The notes under the pieces are model-generated. The model was not told the DNA's origin. It did not search any database and saw nothing but the letters and a program-made list of their open reading frames with translations. From NCBI RefSeq assembly GCF_040807025.1, contig NC_090951.1:30159573-30223572 (forward strand): a stretch of DNA of 64,000 bases. The letters are read 5' to 3'. Position 1 is the stretch's first letter, and the number at the start of each line of letters is the position of its first letter. This document shows positions 54,401-63,000 of the stretch, one piece after another. A program made the position numbers and the translations under genes. Source of the DNA: Struthio camelus. Taxonomy: Eukaryota; Chordata; Aves; Struthioniformes; Struthionidae.

Positions 54401-54895
54401 TGGTCTATGTGCTGCGGCGAGATAACAAATCCTCCCGAGGAGCCGAGACGCAGGATGCGCGAGGGCTGTATGCGCTGCCTGCCATGCCTATCGCTCTGTT
54501 TTCTTTCTCTACTTGTTAAATTTTAACCTTTCTGCCCAGGTTTCTCCCCCAAAAGAGGGCTAGCGCTTTGCTCCGGCCAGCCCGGGAGGAAGGCAGAGGC
54601 CCTCCTGGGTGCTCAGCCCCTGGTCACCTACGTGCCTGCTTCCAAATCCGTTTCTCAAAACCTTAGCTCTGACATCTGGAAAGAAATGTGAAAAATGCAG
54701 GCTTGCTGGTTCCCTAGCCTCTCCTCCCCGAAGTGTGAGAAAGGGTGTGAGCAAAGTAGGCTGAGCCTGAAGGGAAGGGAAGGGAAGGAAGGGACGAGCC
54801 GCCGCGCGATACTCACCTTCCAAGGGAAGGGCCTTTTTTTTCCACGCGTTGCTCACGGAGGGTCCCAGCTCCCAGGTCTTGCAGGATGCGATCAT
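36436..54895 (-). CDS. KIFC3: KIFC3, C-terminal kinesin-14 motor, 20 coding exons
   Basis: Minus-end-directed microtubule motor; mammalian KIFC3 acts in apical transport, Golgi positioning and at adherens junctions. All 20 exons join in frame to 915 codons before TGA (36438-36436), longer than the recalled human 833 because two cassette-like N-terminal exons are included. Order: variable N-terminus ([13 protein letters not shown], cf. human MVPSRRTWNLGAT), long coiled coil ([20 protein letters not shown] to [17 protein letters not shown]), then the motor: [11 protein letters not shown]-loop GQTGAGKT (41106-41129), switch I NEHSSRSH (38574-38597), switch II DLAGSE (38241-38258) and [12 protein letters not shown]. 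Key nucleotide-binding residues are intact. The basic tail ends [17 protein letters not shown]. The gene converges on KATNB1. Alternative first exons are likely, so the 915-residue form is a model. Confidence 0.95.
36579..36687 (-). CDS. KIFC3: KIFC3 tail exon
   Basis: Acceptor CTCCGCAG|AGCGAC, donor GGCAG|GTGGGC. It encodes [18 protein letters not shown] and [11 protein letters not shown], the Ser/Pro-rich tail with the conserved SIRRKLQ. Confidence 0.92.
37053..37187 (-). CDS. KIFC3: KIFC3 motor exon, neck-distal end
   Basis: Forty-five codons; acceptor GCCGCAG|GTCTCG, donor GAG|GTAACC. It encodes [20 protein letters not shown] and [15 protein letters not shown], the last motor segment. 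Confidence 0.96.
38046..38275 (-). CDS. KIFC3: KIFC3 motor exon with switch II
   Basis: Acceptor GCCCCCAG|GGAAGC, donor CAG|GTAGGG. It encodes [37 protein letters not shown] and [18 protein letters not shown], including switch II and helix alpha4. Confidence 0.97.
38516..38645 (-). CDS. KIFC3: KIFC3 motor exon with switch I
   Basis: Acceptor CCTCACAG|GTCTTC, donor CACAG|GTGGGT. It encodes [20 protein letters not shown] and [19 protein letters not shown]; switch I is intact. Confidence 0.97.
39418..39541 (-). CDS. KIFC3: KIFC3 motor exon
   Basis: Acceptor CTCCCCAG|GGACTT, donor AAG|GTGAGA. It encodes [20 protein letters not shown] and [18 protein letters not shown]. Confidence 0.97.
40520..40650 (-). 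CDS. KIFC3: KIFC3 motor exon
   Basis: Acceptor ATTCATTAG|GGAACG, donor CTCAG|GTAGCA. It encodes [20 protein letters not shown] and [16 protein letters not shown]. Confidence 0.97.
41094..41198 (-). CDS. KIFC3: KIFC3 motor exon with P-loop
   Basis: Thirty-five codons; acceptor CTCAACAG|GTATTT, donor GAG|GTAAAT. It encodes [20 protein letters not shown] and [15 protein letters not shown]; the Walker A motif GQTGAGKT is intact. Confidence 0.98.
41486..41667 (-). CDS. KIFC3: KIFC3 motor domain start
   Basis: Acceptor CTCCTAAAG|GCAATA, donor GAT|GTAAGT. It encodes [20 protein letters not shown] and [15 protein letters not shown], the first beta strand of the kinesin-14 motor. Confidence 0.97.
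41886..41997 (-). CDS. KIFC3: KIFC3 neck exon
   Basis: Acceptor TCACTCAG|ATCGGA, donor GAAAG|GTGTGT. It encodes [20 protein letters not shown] and [17 protein letters not shown], the neck coiled coil before the motor. Confidence 0.97.
42150..42280 (-). CDS. KIFC3: KIFC3 coiled-coil exon
   Basis: Acceptor GTTTGCAG|GGGTTC, donor GAG|GTAAGG. It encodes [20 protein letters not shown] and [15 protein letters not shown]. Confidence 0.96.
42423..42570 (-). CDS. KIFC3: KIFC3 coiled-coil exon
   Basis: Acceptor CTCGCCAG|ATCGTA, donor GGCGG|GTGAGG. It encodes [20 protein letters not shown] and [11 protein letters not shown]. Confidence 0.96.
42773..42946 (-). CDS. KIFC3: KIFC3 coiled-coil exon
   Basis: Fifty-eight codons; acceptor TCCCGCAG|TACATC, donor CAG|GTACTC. 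It encodes [20 protein letters not shown] and [14 protein letters not shown]. Confidence 0.96.
43195..43434 (-). CDS. KIFC3: KIFC3 coiled-coil exon
   Basis: Eighty codons; acceptor GCCCCGCAG|GAGAAC, donor AAG|GTGAGC. It encodes [20 protein letters not shown] and [16 protein letters not shown]. Confidence 0.96.
43523..43663 (-). CDS. KIFC3: KIFC3 coiled-coil exon
   Basis: Forty-seven codons; acceptor ACTCGCAG|GGCGGC, donor CAG|GTGAGT. It encodes [20 protein letters not shown] and [17 protein letters not shown]. Confidence 0.96.
44092..44157 (-). CDS. KIFC3: KIFC3 coiled-coil exon (22 codons)
   Basis: Acceptor GTTGCCAG|GTTGAC, donor CTG|GTGAGT. It encodes [22 protein letters not shown], matching human VEHLKEKLISQAQEVSRLR. 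Confidence 0.95.
44523..44745 (+). mobile_element. CR1 LINE 3' fragment
   Basis: Intronic (KIFC3), inserted in + orientation. It carries the end of the CR1 ORF2 ([18 protein letters not shown], then [17 protein letters not shown] and stop), the characteristic 3' UTR GGTTGGACTAGATGATCTCC, and an ATTCTGTGAAA end near 44,740. It is 5'-truncated, and the reverse transcriptase core is absent. The 5' edge is approximate; it may extend to about 44,400. Confidence 0.92.
44992..47600 (-). other. Large KIFC3 intron interior
   Basis: Intronic sequence between exons at 44157 and 47788 (transcribed right to left). Apart from the CR1 tail, it holds two octamers (45712-45719 and 46959-46966) and AT-rich patches; no exon was supported. 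Confidence 0.6.
47788..47984 (-). CDS. KIFC3: KIFC3 N-terminal coiled-coil exon
   Basis: Acceptor CCATTGCAG|GTGGGA (needs one base from the previous exon), donor CAG|GTATGG. It encodes [20 protein letters not shown] and [20 protein letters not shown], matching a conserved vertebrate segment. Confidence 0.95.
48150..48263 (+). repeat. 39-bp tandem repeat, about 3 copies
   Basis: Units begin CAGAAGTACTGC at 48150, 48189 and 48228, with a diverged third unit. It lies in a KIFC3 intron 166 bases upstream (in gene direction) of an exon. The period is a multiple of three, so both strands read as repetitive open frames. Confidence 0.9.
50073..50214 (-). CDS. KIFC3: KIFC3 Pro-rich N-terminal exon, probably a cassette
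   Basis: Acceptor TGGACGCAG|GCCTTG, donor GCAG|GTAACG; phase 0 in, 1 out, fitting both neighbours. It encodes [20 protein letters not shown] and [20 protein letters not shown] do not recall this segment in the human canonical isoform, so it may be alternatively spliced. An internal ATG (MNVEKAG) could act as a start. Confidence 0.65.
52239..52384 (-). CDS. KIFC3: KIFC3 N-terminal exon
   Basis: Acceptor CTGTCTCAG|GCAGTG, donor CAG|GTAAGA. It encodes [20 protein letters not shown] and [20 protein letters not shown], closely matching human [20 protein letters not shown]. Phase 1 in fits the exon at 54817. Confidence 0.88.
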
Positions 54896-54931
54896 GGCAT
54901 AGGGGTCCCAAGTGCAGCGACAGCTCGGCGC
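54817..54931 (-). CDS. KIFC3: KIFC3 exon with start codon of the long form
   Basis: Acceptor TTTGTCGTAG|GCGCCG at 54932; ATG at 54895; donor GGAAG|GTGAGT. The coding part reads [18 protein letters not shown], clearly related to human MVPSRRTWNLGATPSLRG. The 36 bases before the ATG are leader. Confidence 0.85.
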
Positions 54932-55259
54932 CTACGACAAAGCGCAAGGAAAGACATTGCAGGCTGCCTTGGATTCGAGCTGGTGATAAACTGAAGAGCC
55001 CAGGAGACTGTATTGCAGCAAACCATGACAGCAATAACGTCCTCGACTTGCTTCCTAAGCCCACATAAAGTTGCATCTCTCCACATTTTCAGACCAGAAA
55101 AAAAAAACAGAAAAAAAACCCCGGAAAATACTAAGCTTGCTAAACACACCCGGCGGATGTTATATAAACTGTGTCTGTAATTAATTTACTCATTCCTCTA
55201 TCCTTTCCAGACTCCTCCAAAGGCTGAACGTGATTTATTTTGTTTTAAACGTCAGGGCT

Positions 55260-56130
55260 GTGAACTGCCCAGGGCGACACCCAGTAGAGGCCGGGCAGCC
55301 AACGACAACCTCCCACCCGCGCTGCAGCCCAGACTGCTCCGATCGCCCCTCCGGAGACCACCGCGGCAAGGGCAGCGCCCACCCTGGCCCCCGCTGGTTT
55401 CTCCACCGCCGCCTCTGCGCACAGCTGTTCCCGGTTCGCAGGCGCCCGCCGGTAGCGGAGCCCCGAGCCGGGTTTGCAGCCCGCCCCCGCCCCCGGGGCC
55501 GCCGCCTGCAGCCCCCGCCCGCCGCAGAGCTCACTTGTTGCCCGCCGCTGCGCTGCGCTGCGCTGCGCGGCCCCCGCGGCCGCCCGGGGAGGGGGAGCGC
55601 GAGCGCGGCCCCGCCGCAGGGGGCACCGCCGCGGGGCGGCCCCGGCCCCGCTCCCGCCGCCCCCGGGGCTCCCTGCCCGGGCGAGCCCCGCCAGCCCCCG
55701 CGGACTGAAGGAGCCGCAGCCCGGCCCGGCCCGGAGCCGCTGCCGCCCCCCGGGACCACTCACCGGCGGCGGCGGCGGCGGCCGGCCCCATCCCCGCCCG
55801 CCCGGGCCGCTTCGGCAACGGAAACGCTGAGCTCCTCCCCGGTGCCCGTTGCCATGGAAACCCCCGAAAACCCGCGGCGGCGGCGGAGGTGGGGGGGCGG
55901 AGGCAGGCCTCCCCCCGGCCCCCCACCCCGCGCGGCGGCGGCGGCTCCGGCCCTCCTGCGGGCCCGGGGGGACCGGGGGGACCGGGGAGCCCCGGCCCTT
56001 CTCGCCCTGCCCCAGGGAGCTCCCGCTGCCGCCCCCGGGTCCCCCCTCCGCCCACCCGCGTGGTGGAGCCGGTGACGTGGGGGCCGCTCCCCGGCAGCCC
56101 CGGCGCACACCTATAGCGAGGTCGCCGCCA
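55260..56130 (-). promoter_or_regulatory. KIFC3: CpG island promoter and non-coding first exon of KIFC3
   Basis: About 0.9 kb of CpG-dense sequence flanked by AT-rich DNA. On the minus strand a strong donor CCGCCG|GTGAGT ends an exon at 55764. Upstream of it are ATGs at 55855 (MATGTGEELS...) and at the start of MGPAAAAAA. Their phases suggest the exon is mainly 5' leader for the long form. No TATA box was seen. Confidence 0.7.
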
Positions 56131-59100
56131 CCCGAGCAGAGAAGGGCCCGCTGGAGGGCTCACTGCCCTCCTTCCCAAAGGAGCGGGGCACGGCCCGCTT
56201 CTGGCAGCCTCCGCAGCATCTCTCACCAATGCAAGGACGAAAGTCCTGCAGTTGTGTCTGCCCAGTCCAGCGCAACCCGTGGGGTCACTGCACCGTGGGA
56301 CGACACTGCAGAGCCACCCAGGTGGAGCTGGACATGTTTGTGTTGCAGATGTGCCATCGCTTTGGGTCCTCATCCCAGCCCAGTGCTGCTCTAGCTCACC
56401 ATAATTACAAAAGAGCCACACGCCGTAACAAATTGCTGCTTAACGCTCCGCATCAGCAGGAAGGTGACCTGGGTGCCGGTGGCCTACACATCTCCTCTTT
56501 GAGAACCCAAAGGTTAAATTGCAAATTCACCTTCTTCCTCACCAAGTCCTCACTAGCACAGCTCGACTCCAAAATGCTGTCGCAGCCCAGCTGCGCTTGC
56601 ACGGGCCGGAGAGCAGGCTGACAGCACAGCAGGGAACTTCCCCTTCTTTGCCCCAAAACGCGACCTGGAAGTGGGTATGGAAGAAACCTTGGCAAGAAAG
56701 GGTGTGGAGAGAGTCAAAGCGGCTGCTAGTACTCGTGGGGAAAGGGAGTACGGGTCAGAGCCTAGCACTGCACAGCCGCCGGGCAAAACGCTCATCTCCT
56801 CCGTGGTGAAAAATGAGAAGAATGTGGACAAAGCCTCCCCATGCGCACCCAGACCCTGCCGCTTGGTAACGAAATGATTTGGTTGGGAATGAGCTTGTAA
56901 GGAGCAGGCAGAGCAGAAAAAGAAATCCCAGCTTCTCTTTTGTCCATCTCATCCTTTGTCTCCTCCACAACCTGCTCGGATGCCCAGTGCTGCCCACTCA
57001 CGTAAGATCTGGTGGTTTGCTGAGAGCTCTGGAGATGACTCTGGAGATGGGCCTGAGACCCAGCTCTCCCAGGGAAAACTATTTCTATCCTGCGGATGTG
57101 AAGAAAGCAGCAAAATATGGCTTGAGATCTCTCAAAGGGCTCTTGTATCAGAAAGCAAACAGAAAGGCTCTGGTATTCATGAATAAAAAGTTCTATTTTA
57201 GATATATTTGTATGCTTTTCCAGCACATGGTTTGTAGCTATCTGTCTATATTACACATGTAATTATTATGTGAATCTCTGATTTGGGAGACGCATGTTAC
57301 TCATGATTTGTTAATGGTAATTAACTGACAATACCGGATATTTCCCACAACAAAATGTAAATCAGCATCTGTGGCTGCAGTAGGCACCCACGTGCTGACA
57401 GCTCACTTCCATATGCCCACGACTGGCACTGCGCTGCCTGCCTGCTCACACAAAATTGAGGGTTACCATCCAAGCGCGCACCCACAGCTGCTGCAGAAGC
57501 AGGCTTGTGCCGGGGTGGGTGTCAGCGCCAGCGACCCTCTCCCCGCAGAGGCCCTTCCAGCCAGGCGTGGGAACTGGGAGCCCCCGTGACGCGGGGCGGG
57601 TGGCCAGCTTGGGCTCGGCGCCCTGCGGATACGGGCAGACGCTTTTAGGTCGGCGCTGGTGCCCGTCCCGCCGGGCAGAGAGGGCAGAGCAGGGCGGCGC
57701 CGGGAGGCGGCCCGTCTTTGCCTTGACAAATGTGCGGAGATGCTCAGCTGGACGGCCTGGCCGAGAAACGCGCATTTTATAACAGAAGTCTTGTAGTGTC
57801 GAAAAGAAAAAAGTGCTGCTGGTCAGTGGAAAGCGATGAATGTGCTGCCTTCGCGTGCCAGAGAATGAAGCTAACGCCTCCTTTCACCTCCTGCACGGCT
57901 GTGCTGAACCACAGAGTTTCACAGACTTCTTTTGGGCAGTTAGGGAGCAGGAGTCAGTGTTGTTCCTTCAGCTCCGACACCATCCCAGCGCTTCCCCCTG
58001 CTCAGACTAGCTCTAAGAGCAAAACCAGCCCCCGAGCTGGCTTGGGTCCGCTCCATCCCTGCCCCGGGGATGGCAGGGGCCAGAAGAGAAGAGACCACAG
58101 GAAATAAAAACGCACATACGAGCTCTTGCTCTGCTCGGTGCTATGAACGGGTCTCATAAAACGCTGCCCTATTTTTCTGCTGCAGCTCCCTCGCTCCAGC
58201 CGTTCTTCCTAACTGCCCCAGCGCTGGGAGGAGAGATCGCCTCTGCCTTCCCCTGCAATCATCTGCCAGGCGAGTGCCTGATTTGCCAGCAACAAGTGGC
58301 ACTTTGGCAAGGTGCATCCACCGCACGGTCCTGCAGCTGCCTCCACCTCTGCGCAGCAGACGCCTTTGCAGAGCAGGGAGCGCAGCAGCAGCAGCAACAC
58401 CCAGAGGAAAGCGCTGAGCGTCTGCAAAGCGGCGCCTCCCTTTTTCTTCATCTGAGCTTTTCTTCACGGTTCCAGCACACTGCCCTCTGGGTGGATGTGT
58501 GTGTGTGTGCACAGGCACATGCATCCACGCAGGCCCTGACCAGCAAAGCATGAAACGTATATCTGCATGGCGTAATGCAGTGCTAAGCAAAGACACAGGA
58601 GCGATCTCCGAGCAAGCTTAACGCCGGTACAGGCGCCGGCGTAGCTGTGTCAGCATGATGCTCCATCTGATGTAATGATGTCCCCTGCTTCTCGGCAGGG
58701 CTGATGAGGCCGGGCAGAGCGTGCAGTGACATGGACGCATCCCCATGACTCGTGTTGTGCTGGAGCGCTGCGCAGCTCGGACAGCTGTGCTCCGAAATCT
58801 GCTAGTCCCTTTGTGGTTATGTATTGCTCTTAATTTCATTGTCAGGCCAAGGACAAGAGAATATGATATTCATCAGGTGCATGCGTATATCAAGGGGCTC
58901 CGGGGAAGCGTGAAAGAAATCCCTCCTGCATCTCTCCAAGGAGGCAGGTTTCTGCCAAAGTCAGGGAAATCACTCGTCCAGCGCCGCGGAGGGCAGGCGA
59001 AGGAGGGGGAAGCCCCGGCGAGCGGCGGCTGATGGCCCCTCTGCATTGCAGGTCGCTCCGGCGCGGCACAGCCCAGCGACTGCTACTGCAGCAAGAGCTG

Positions 59101-59500
59101 CTCCCGGGGGCAGAGTGCGCGGCTCCCCCTCCCCGCAGGGCACCGGCGGGGAGCTCAGGGGCCTTTCGGGTGCCTGCCGGCAATGCCTTTTGCTGCATTA
59201 CCTTTTACAGAACCCTTGGCTTTGGTTAGATAAACTCGACCTGCAACTTATCCCAAAGCTGTGCGTGGAAATAAAGGTGGCAGATGCAGGGCTCTCCATA
59301 CCTTGCCGAGTGCCAGAAGCCATGAGTGCTGAAGAAAGCTTCCCATATAGCACCCGGCTGCCATACCCCTCGATATACATGACTGCGCCACTCCTGTGCT
59401 TAAAATTATACCCTGGCTTGAGTGTGTCACTAGGCTGAGCCTATGGCTGTGGGCTGCCTTCTGGGTCCATTCAACGAGCTTTCGTTCACTTCCATCATAC
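56131..59500. other. Region upstream of KIFC3, no gene recognised
   Basis: Mixed-GC sequence with many chance ORFs under 150 codons and none that I recognise. A CCAAT lies at 56226, a short (GT)n run near 58496-58510, and a locally CpG-rich patch at about 57,470-57,730. Distal KIFC3 first exons cannot be excluded. Confidence 0.5.
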
Positions 59501-60030
59501 GGGAAAGAAAAATCCTTCAGGCTGGGCTAAAGCAGAATAAATCTGTTGCCAACAGAAGGGAAGTAACTCTCATAAATCTTATGCAGCATACACAGCTCTG
59601 GCACGACTACTGACTATGAAGAAATGGGAAACAATTAGTTGTGATGATTTGCATAAATATCCTCTTATCCATGCAGTTCATTCGGCTGGTCTTATGATAA
59701 TATTGACACAGGAAAAGTTATCTTATAGATTCCAATAGCAACTGTAATGCTGCGTTGTCATTGACTTAATTTAGGAGCTGTAAGGGTAAAATCACGTTTA
59801 TGCAAATTACTTTAACCAGTAAGTAATTTCCTGTCTTTTGAATGCATCAGGTTTTTCATGGCATTGCAATTATGCGAGGTGCAGAAGTTGTATCAATTAC
59901 ATCAAATAAGTCTAAATTAACACGGCATATATGCGCGAATTCCTCCTTTCAGAAAAATAAGTCAATGCATAAGCAGGGTGCAGAATTAGATATGCAGATG
60001 GATTTGAATGCAAATTGTCAGCTGTTAGTG
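59500..60030. promoter_or_regulatory. AT-rich block with three perfect octamer motifs
   Basis: ATGCAAAT (POU-factor octamer) occurs at 59647-59654 (as ATTTGCAT), 59800-59807 and 60008-60015, with many TAAT-type homeodomain cores around them. The block is AT-rich inside a GC-rich neighbourhood. An enhancer role is inferred. Confidence 0.35.
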
Positions 60031-63000
60031 TTCAAAACTGGGGGGGCAATTGCGCAGGGGGCAATAGCTGCCGGCAGACGAGCTGAGAGGCTGCGGCTCT
60101 CCCTGGAAGAGTGGGGATCCTCCGTCCCCCCGCGTTGAACTGAGGGTGTGCTGGCTGAAGCTGCAGTAACGCCCGTTAATCAGCAGCGCGGAGCCGAGGG
60201 CATTTCGTCTGTGGCTTAGGGCATGAGGGGAAACACTTTCTGGGGCTGAATACCTGAAAAGTCTCACTAAATGCAACTGCCTTTCCCACGCTCCTTTACG
60301 AATCCCACCACGTAAATAAAAGTGCCTTTACCACTCCATTTCATCTATGCCACAGCCAGGGCCAGGGACTTTGTGAGGATGGAAGAGGATGTTAAGTGGC
60401 TTCACTTTGGCCGAGCACGGGGGCTGACTCATGTCCTCGGGGCTCAGCCGAACCACTCAGCTCCTTTTCATGCCACACAGCCACCAGCTAAAATATTTAG
60501 CATGTGGCTATTAGTCGTGCTCAGAGAATGCCCATGGGGATGGTTTCCCCTTCAGAGACGGAGGTACAGGACTATGTGATGGGATCAAAGCATGAGATAA
60601 GCAATGTTCTCCTTAGCCCCGCTGCAGCTGCGGCACCGCTCGGGGAACAGTGAGCAGCGCAGGGAGCCCCTGCATGCGGCAGGTAACCCTAGATCCCCAC
60701 TGTGCGCCCCCATTTGCAAGGCTTGACCTAAATTGGCTGCCATAATCTCAGCCTGGCCAGCTAGCAAGGCTCTGGCCTGCCTTTTGTTATCATTCCCAGG
60801 TCAGGTTTCCCAGCCGGCACCTACTGGGAACTGAGCATGCACCGGCTGATGGACCGCCAAAAAGGTATTTTTAGAAACGCTGTTTTGCAGGCTGACGGTG
60901 AGCAGCGGCAAAGAGCAGTGCTCGCGGCCAGCGGCAGCCTGCCGTGTGCCCGGCAGGGAAACGGGGAGGCGAGGTGCCATGGGATGCGCTGCCACGCGGG
61001 CAGAGACCCCAGCGCACTTCGCTGCACCCAGCACCACGGCCTGGCCCAGAGCAGGGATAGGAAGATACAGCCGGGATGAGCTGCGCTCACTACCGTTAAC
61101 GTCCATCTAATGGGAGCTGGGTAGTAAGTGCTGCAGTGTGACAACTGCTCTCAGTTCTCTGCCAAGAAATCCCCTGGCACACGTGCTTTCACAGCTGGAA
61201 GCAAAGCAGCCTCATGCAGCCGAAAAGGCGGTAGAGCAGCGTGCAGCTGATTTCTCTTTTTTCCCTTTTCTCGCCGCGCTCTGATGTGCCGCCATTCACG
61301 CAGCCAGCAGGGCTGGCAGTTTTTGCTCTTGCTATCAGTGCATCCTCTCCCAAATGGGAAAAGCCTCATGGTTTTGGCTGCCTGCTCAAGAGAAAAATAC
61401 AGGAGTACTTCAGCTGGGCTGGGGAAGGATCAATTTGCACTGGGAAAACAGCATACGGGAAGCTTGCCCAGAGCTATTAGACCCGCTTGCATGCAGCACA
61501 TGCGCTCAGAAACCTCTCAGATAGCGAGAAAGAAGGTAGCTGTTAAGCCAGGCAGGTTAAATTCACATTTTACTTACCCAATGGAGTGCGATGGATTAAG
61601 GGAAGCTCCAGCAACCGAAGCGCAGCGCTAATTGGTGCCTTTTGCATTAGCCGTTTGCTCTGCCCCAAGCAAATATTTAACCTACATCTGTAAGACCTCC
61701 GGGGAGACAGCCGCAAAATCCTAGCAAAAATGTAACCCCCCTCCCCTCCTCCCTAGGAGCGACGTGCTAACAGCCGTCGCTCGTCCAGAAACGGCAGACG
61801 GGCGCATACCTGAAGCCGCTCATGCACTTCGATGGTCCTTGGAGAAAACTCCCACCCGCAGAACTGGACGTAATGAGAAAGTATCCCCAGAGAGCAATTA
61901 ATTATAACCAAGCTCATTATTATAATTTCGTTCCTTCCTGAGAGCCCCAAACCAGGGGATTTCTCGGCGTTGCGGAGGTACCGTTTGCCAAGCCCACAGA
62001 AAATGATTAGCAAAGTAATAACAACCCCCCGCATTCCTTGCTATTTCATGCAAAGATATCTAAGCTCTTTAGCAAGTTTTAATTAAGTCCTAGCATGCTC
62101 AGGAGAAATTTGTACTCATTTGCAAGTTCAGAAACTGAATTAATTAAGCCCGGAGGCTCCGATCCGGCGATAGGGCTGTTTTGAGCGCGGCGCAGCGCGG
62201 GACCTGGGGAGGGGTATTTCAAAGGTTGCTGCAAGCTGCCTTTGCCCAGGTCGCGCCTGGGGCTGTTGCAAACCTCCTCTATAGCGACTCTCTCTCAAAG
62301 CCTAGGGTTTTTTTGCCGGTGTCGTGCAACACGCAGCGGCCGCTGCGGGTCTTCCCCCCTTTCCCAATTTCCTGCCCAGACCGGCAGCGCAAGGCACCTA
62401 CCTTTTCCCTCTGCCATGGTCTGCAGCCAGCTGCAGCTGGCTCGAACACCGCAACCTTGCACCTTTTTGGTCCCCTCCGCTCAGCGAGGTGCCGCGGGGC
62501 TCACCCTGCGCGGCGCTGGGCAGCCTCCCAGCCGCCAGCCCGGCCGCTGCGGTGGGGAGGCGCCTGCGGCTCACCTGCCAAGTCGTTAATGTTTCATGCC
62601 GTTAACCAACACAGGCTCCTGCTTATCAGGCACTTCTTAGAAACAAGGCTAAAAATAAGCACGAGATGTCCCCGCTGAGGCTCAAACTGCCCTGCAATAC
62701 CCCCGCGGCCGGGAGATACTGCTTCGAACAGACCCGGTGAGGGGGCAGCTGGATGCCAAGTCAGTTCGATCCAGGATGTTTTAACCAGCAAATCAGTCTT
62801 AAGGCCAGGCTGGAGGGCTCGGTCTGTGCCAACCGGGGGCTCGTGCAGTCCCCGCTCTGGCAGGGGTTCGTCGCTGTTCCATCTCCGGCGTTTTCTGTGA
62901 TTCTTCGTAACCGCTAAACTCCGCAAGGACGGAAGCGGCGGGCAGGTCGCTGGGATTTTTTTTTGTTTTTAGCCTTTCATGACCCCTGCCGCTGATTTGC

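Noticed and set aside
55230-56421. 281-296-codon ORFs over the KIFC3 CpG island
   Set aside because: Same stop-poor GC artefact; only the short leader ATGs near the donor at 55764 fit a transcript model.
61753-62034. 93-codon ORF with hydrophobic stretch as a small membrane protein
   Set aside because: The hydrophobicity comes from AT-rich sequence; no signal for a promoter or conserved frame. Only the 54-base exon-like part was kept as a weak candidate.
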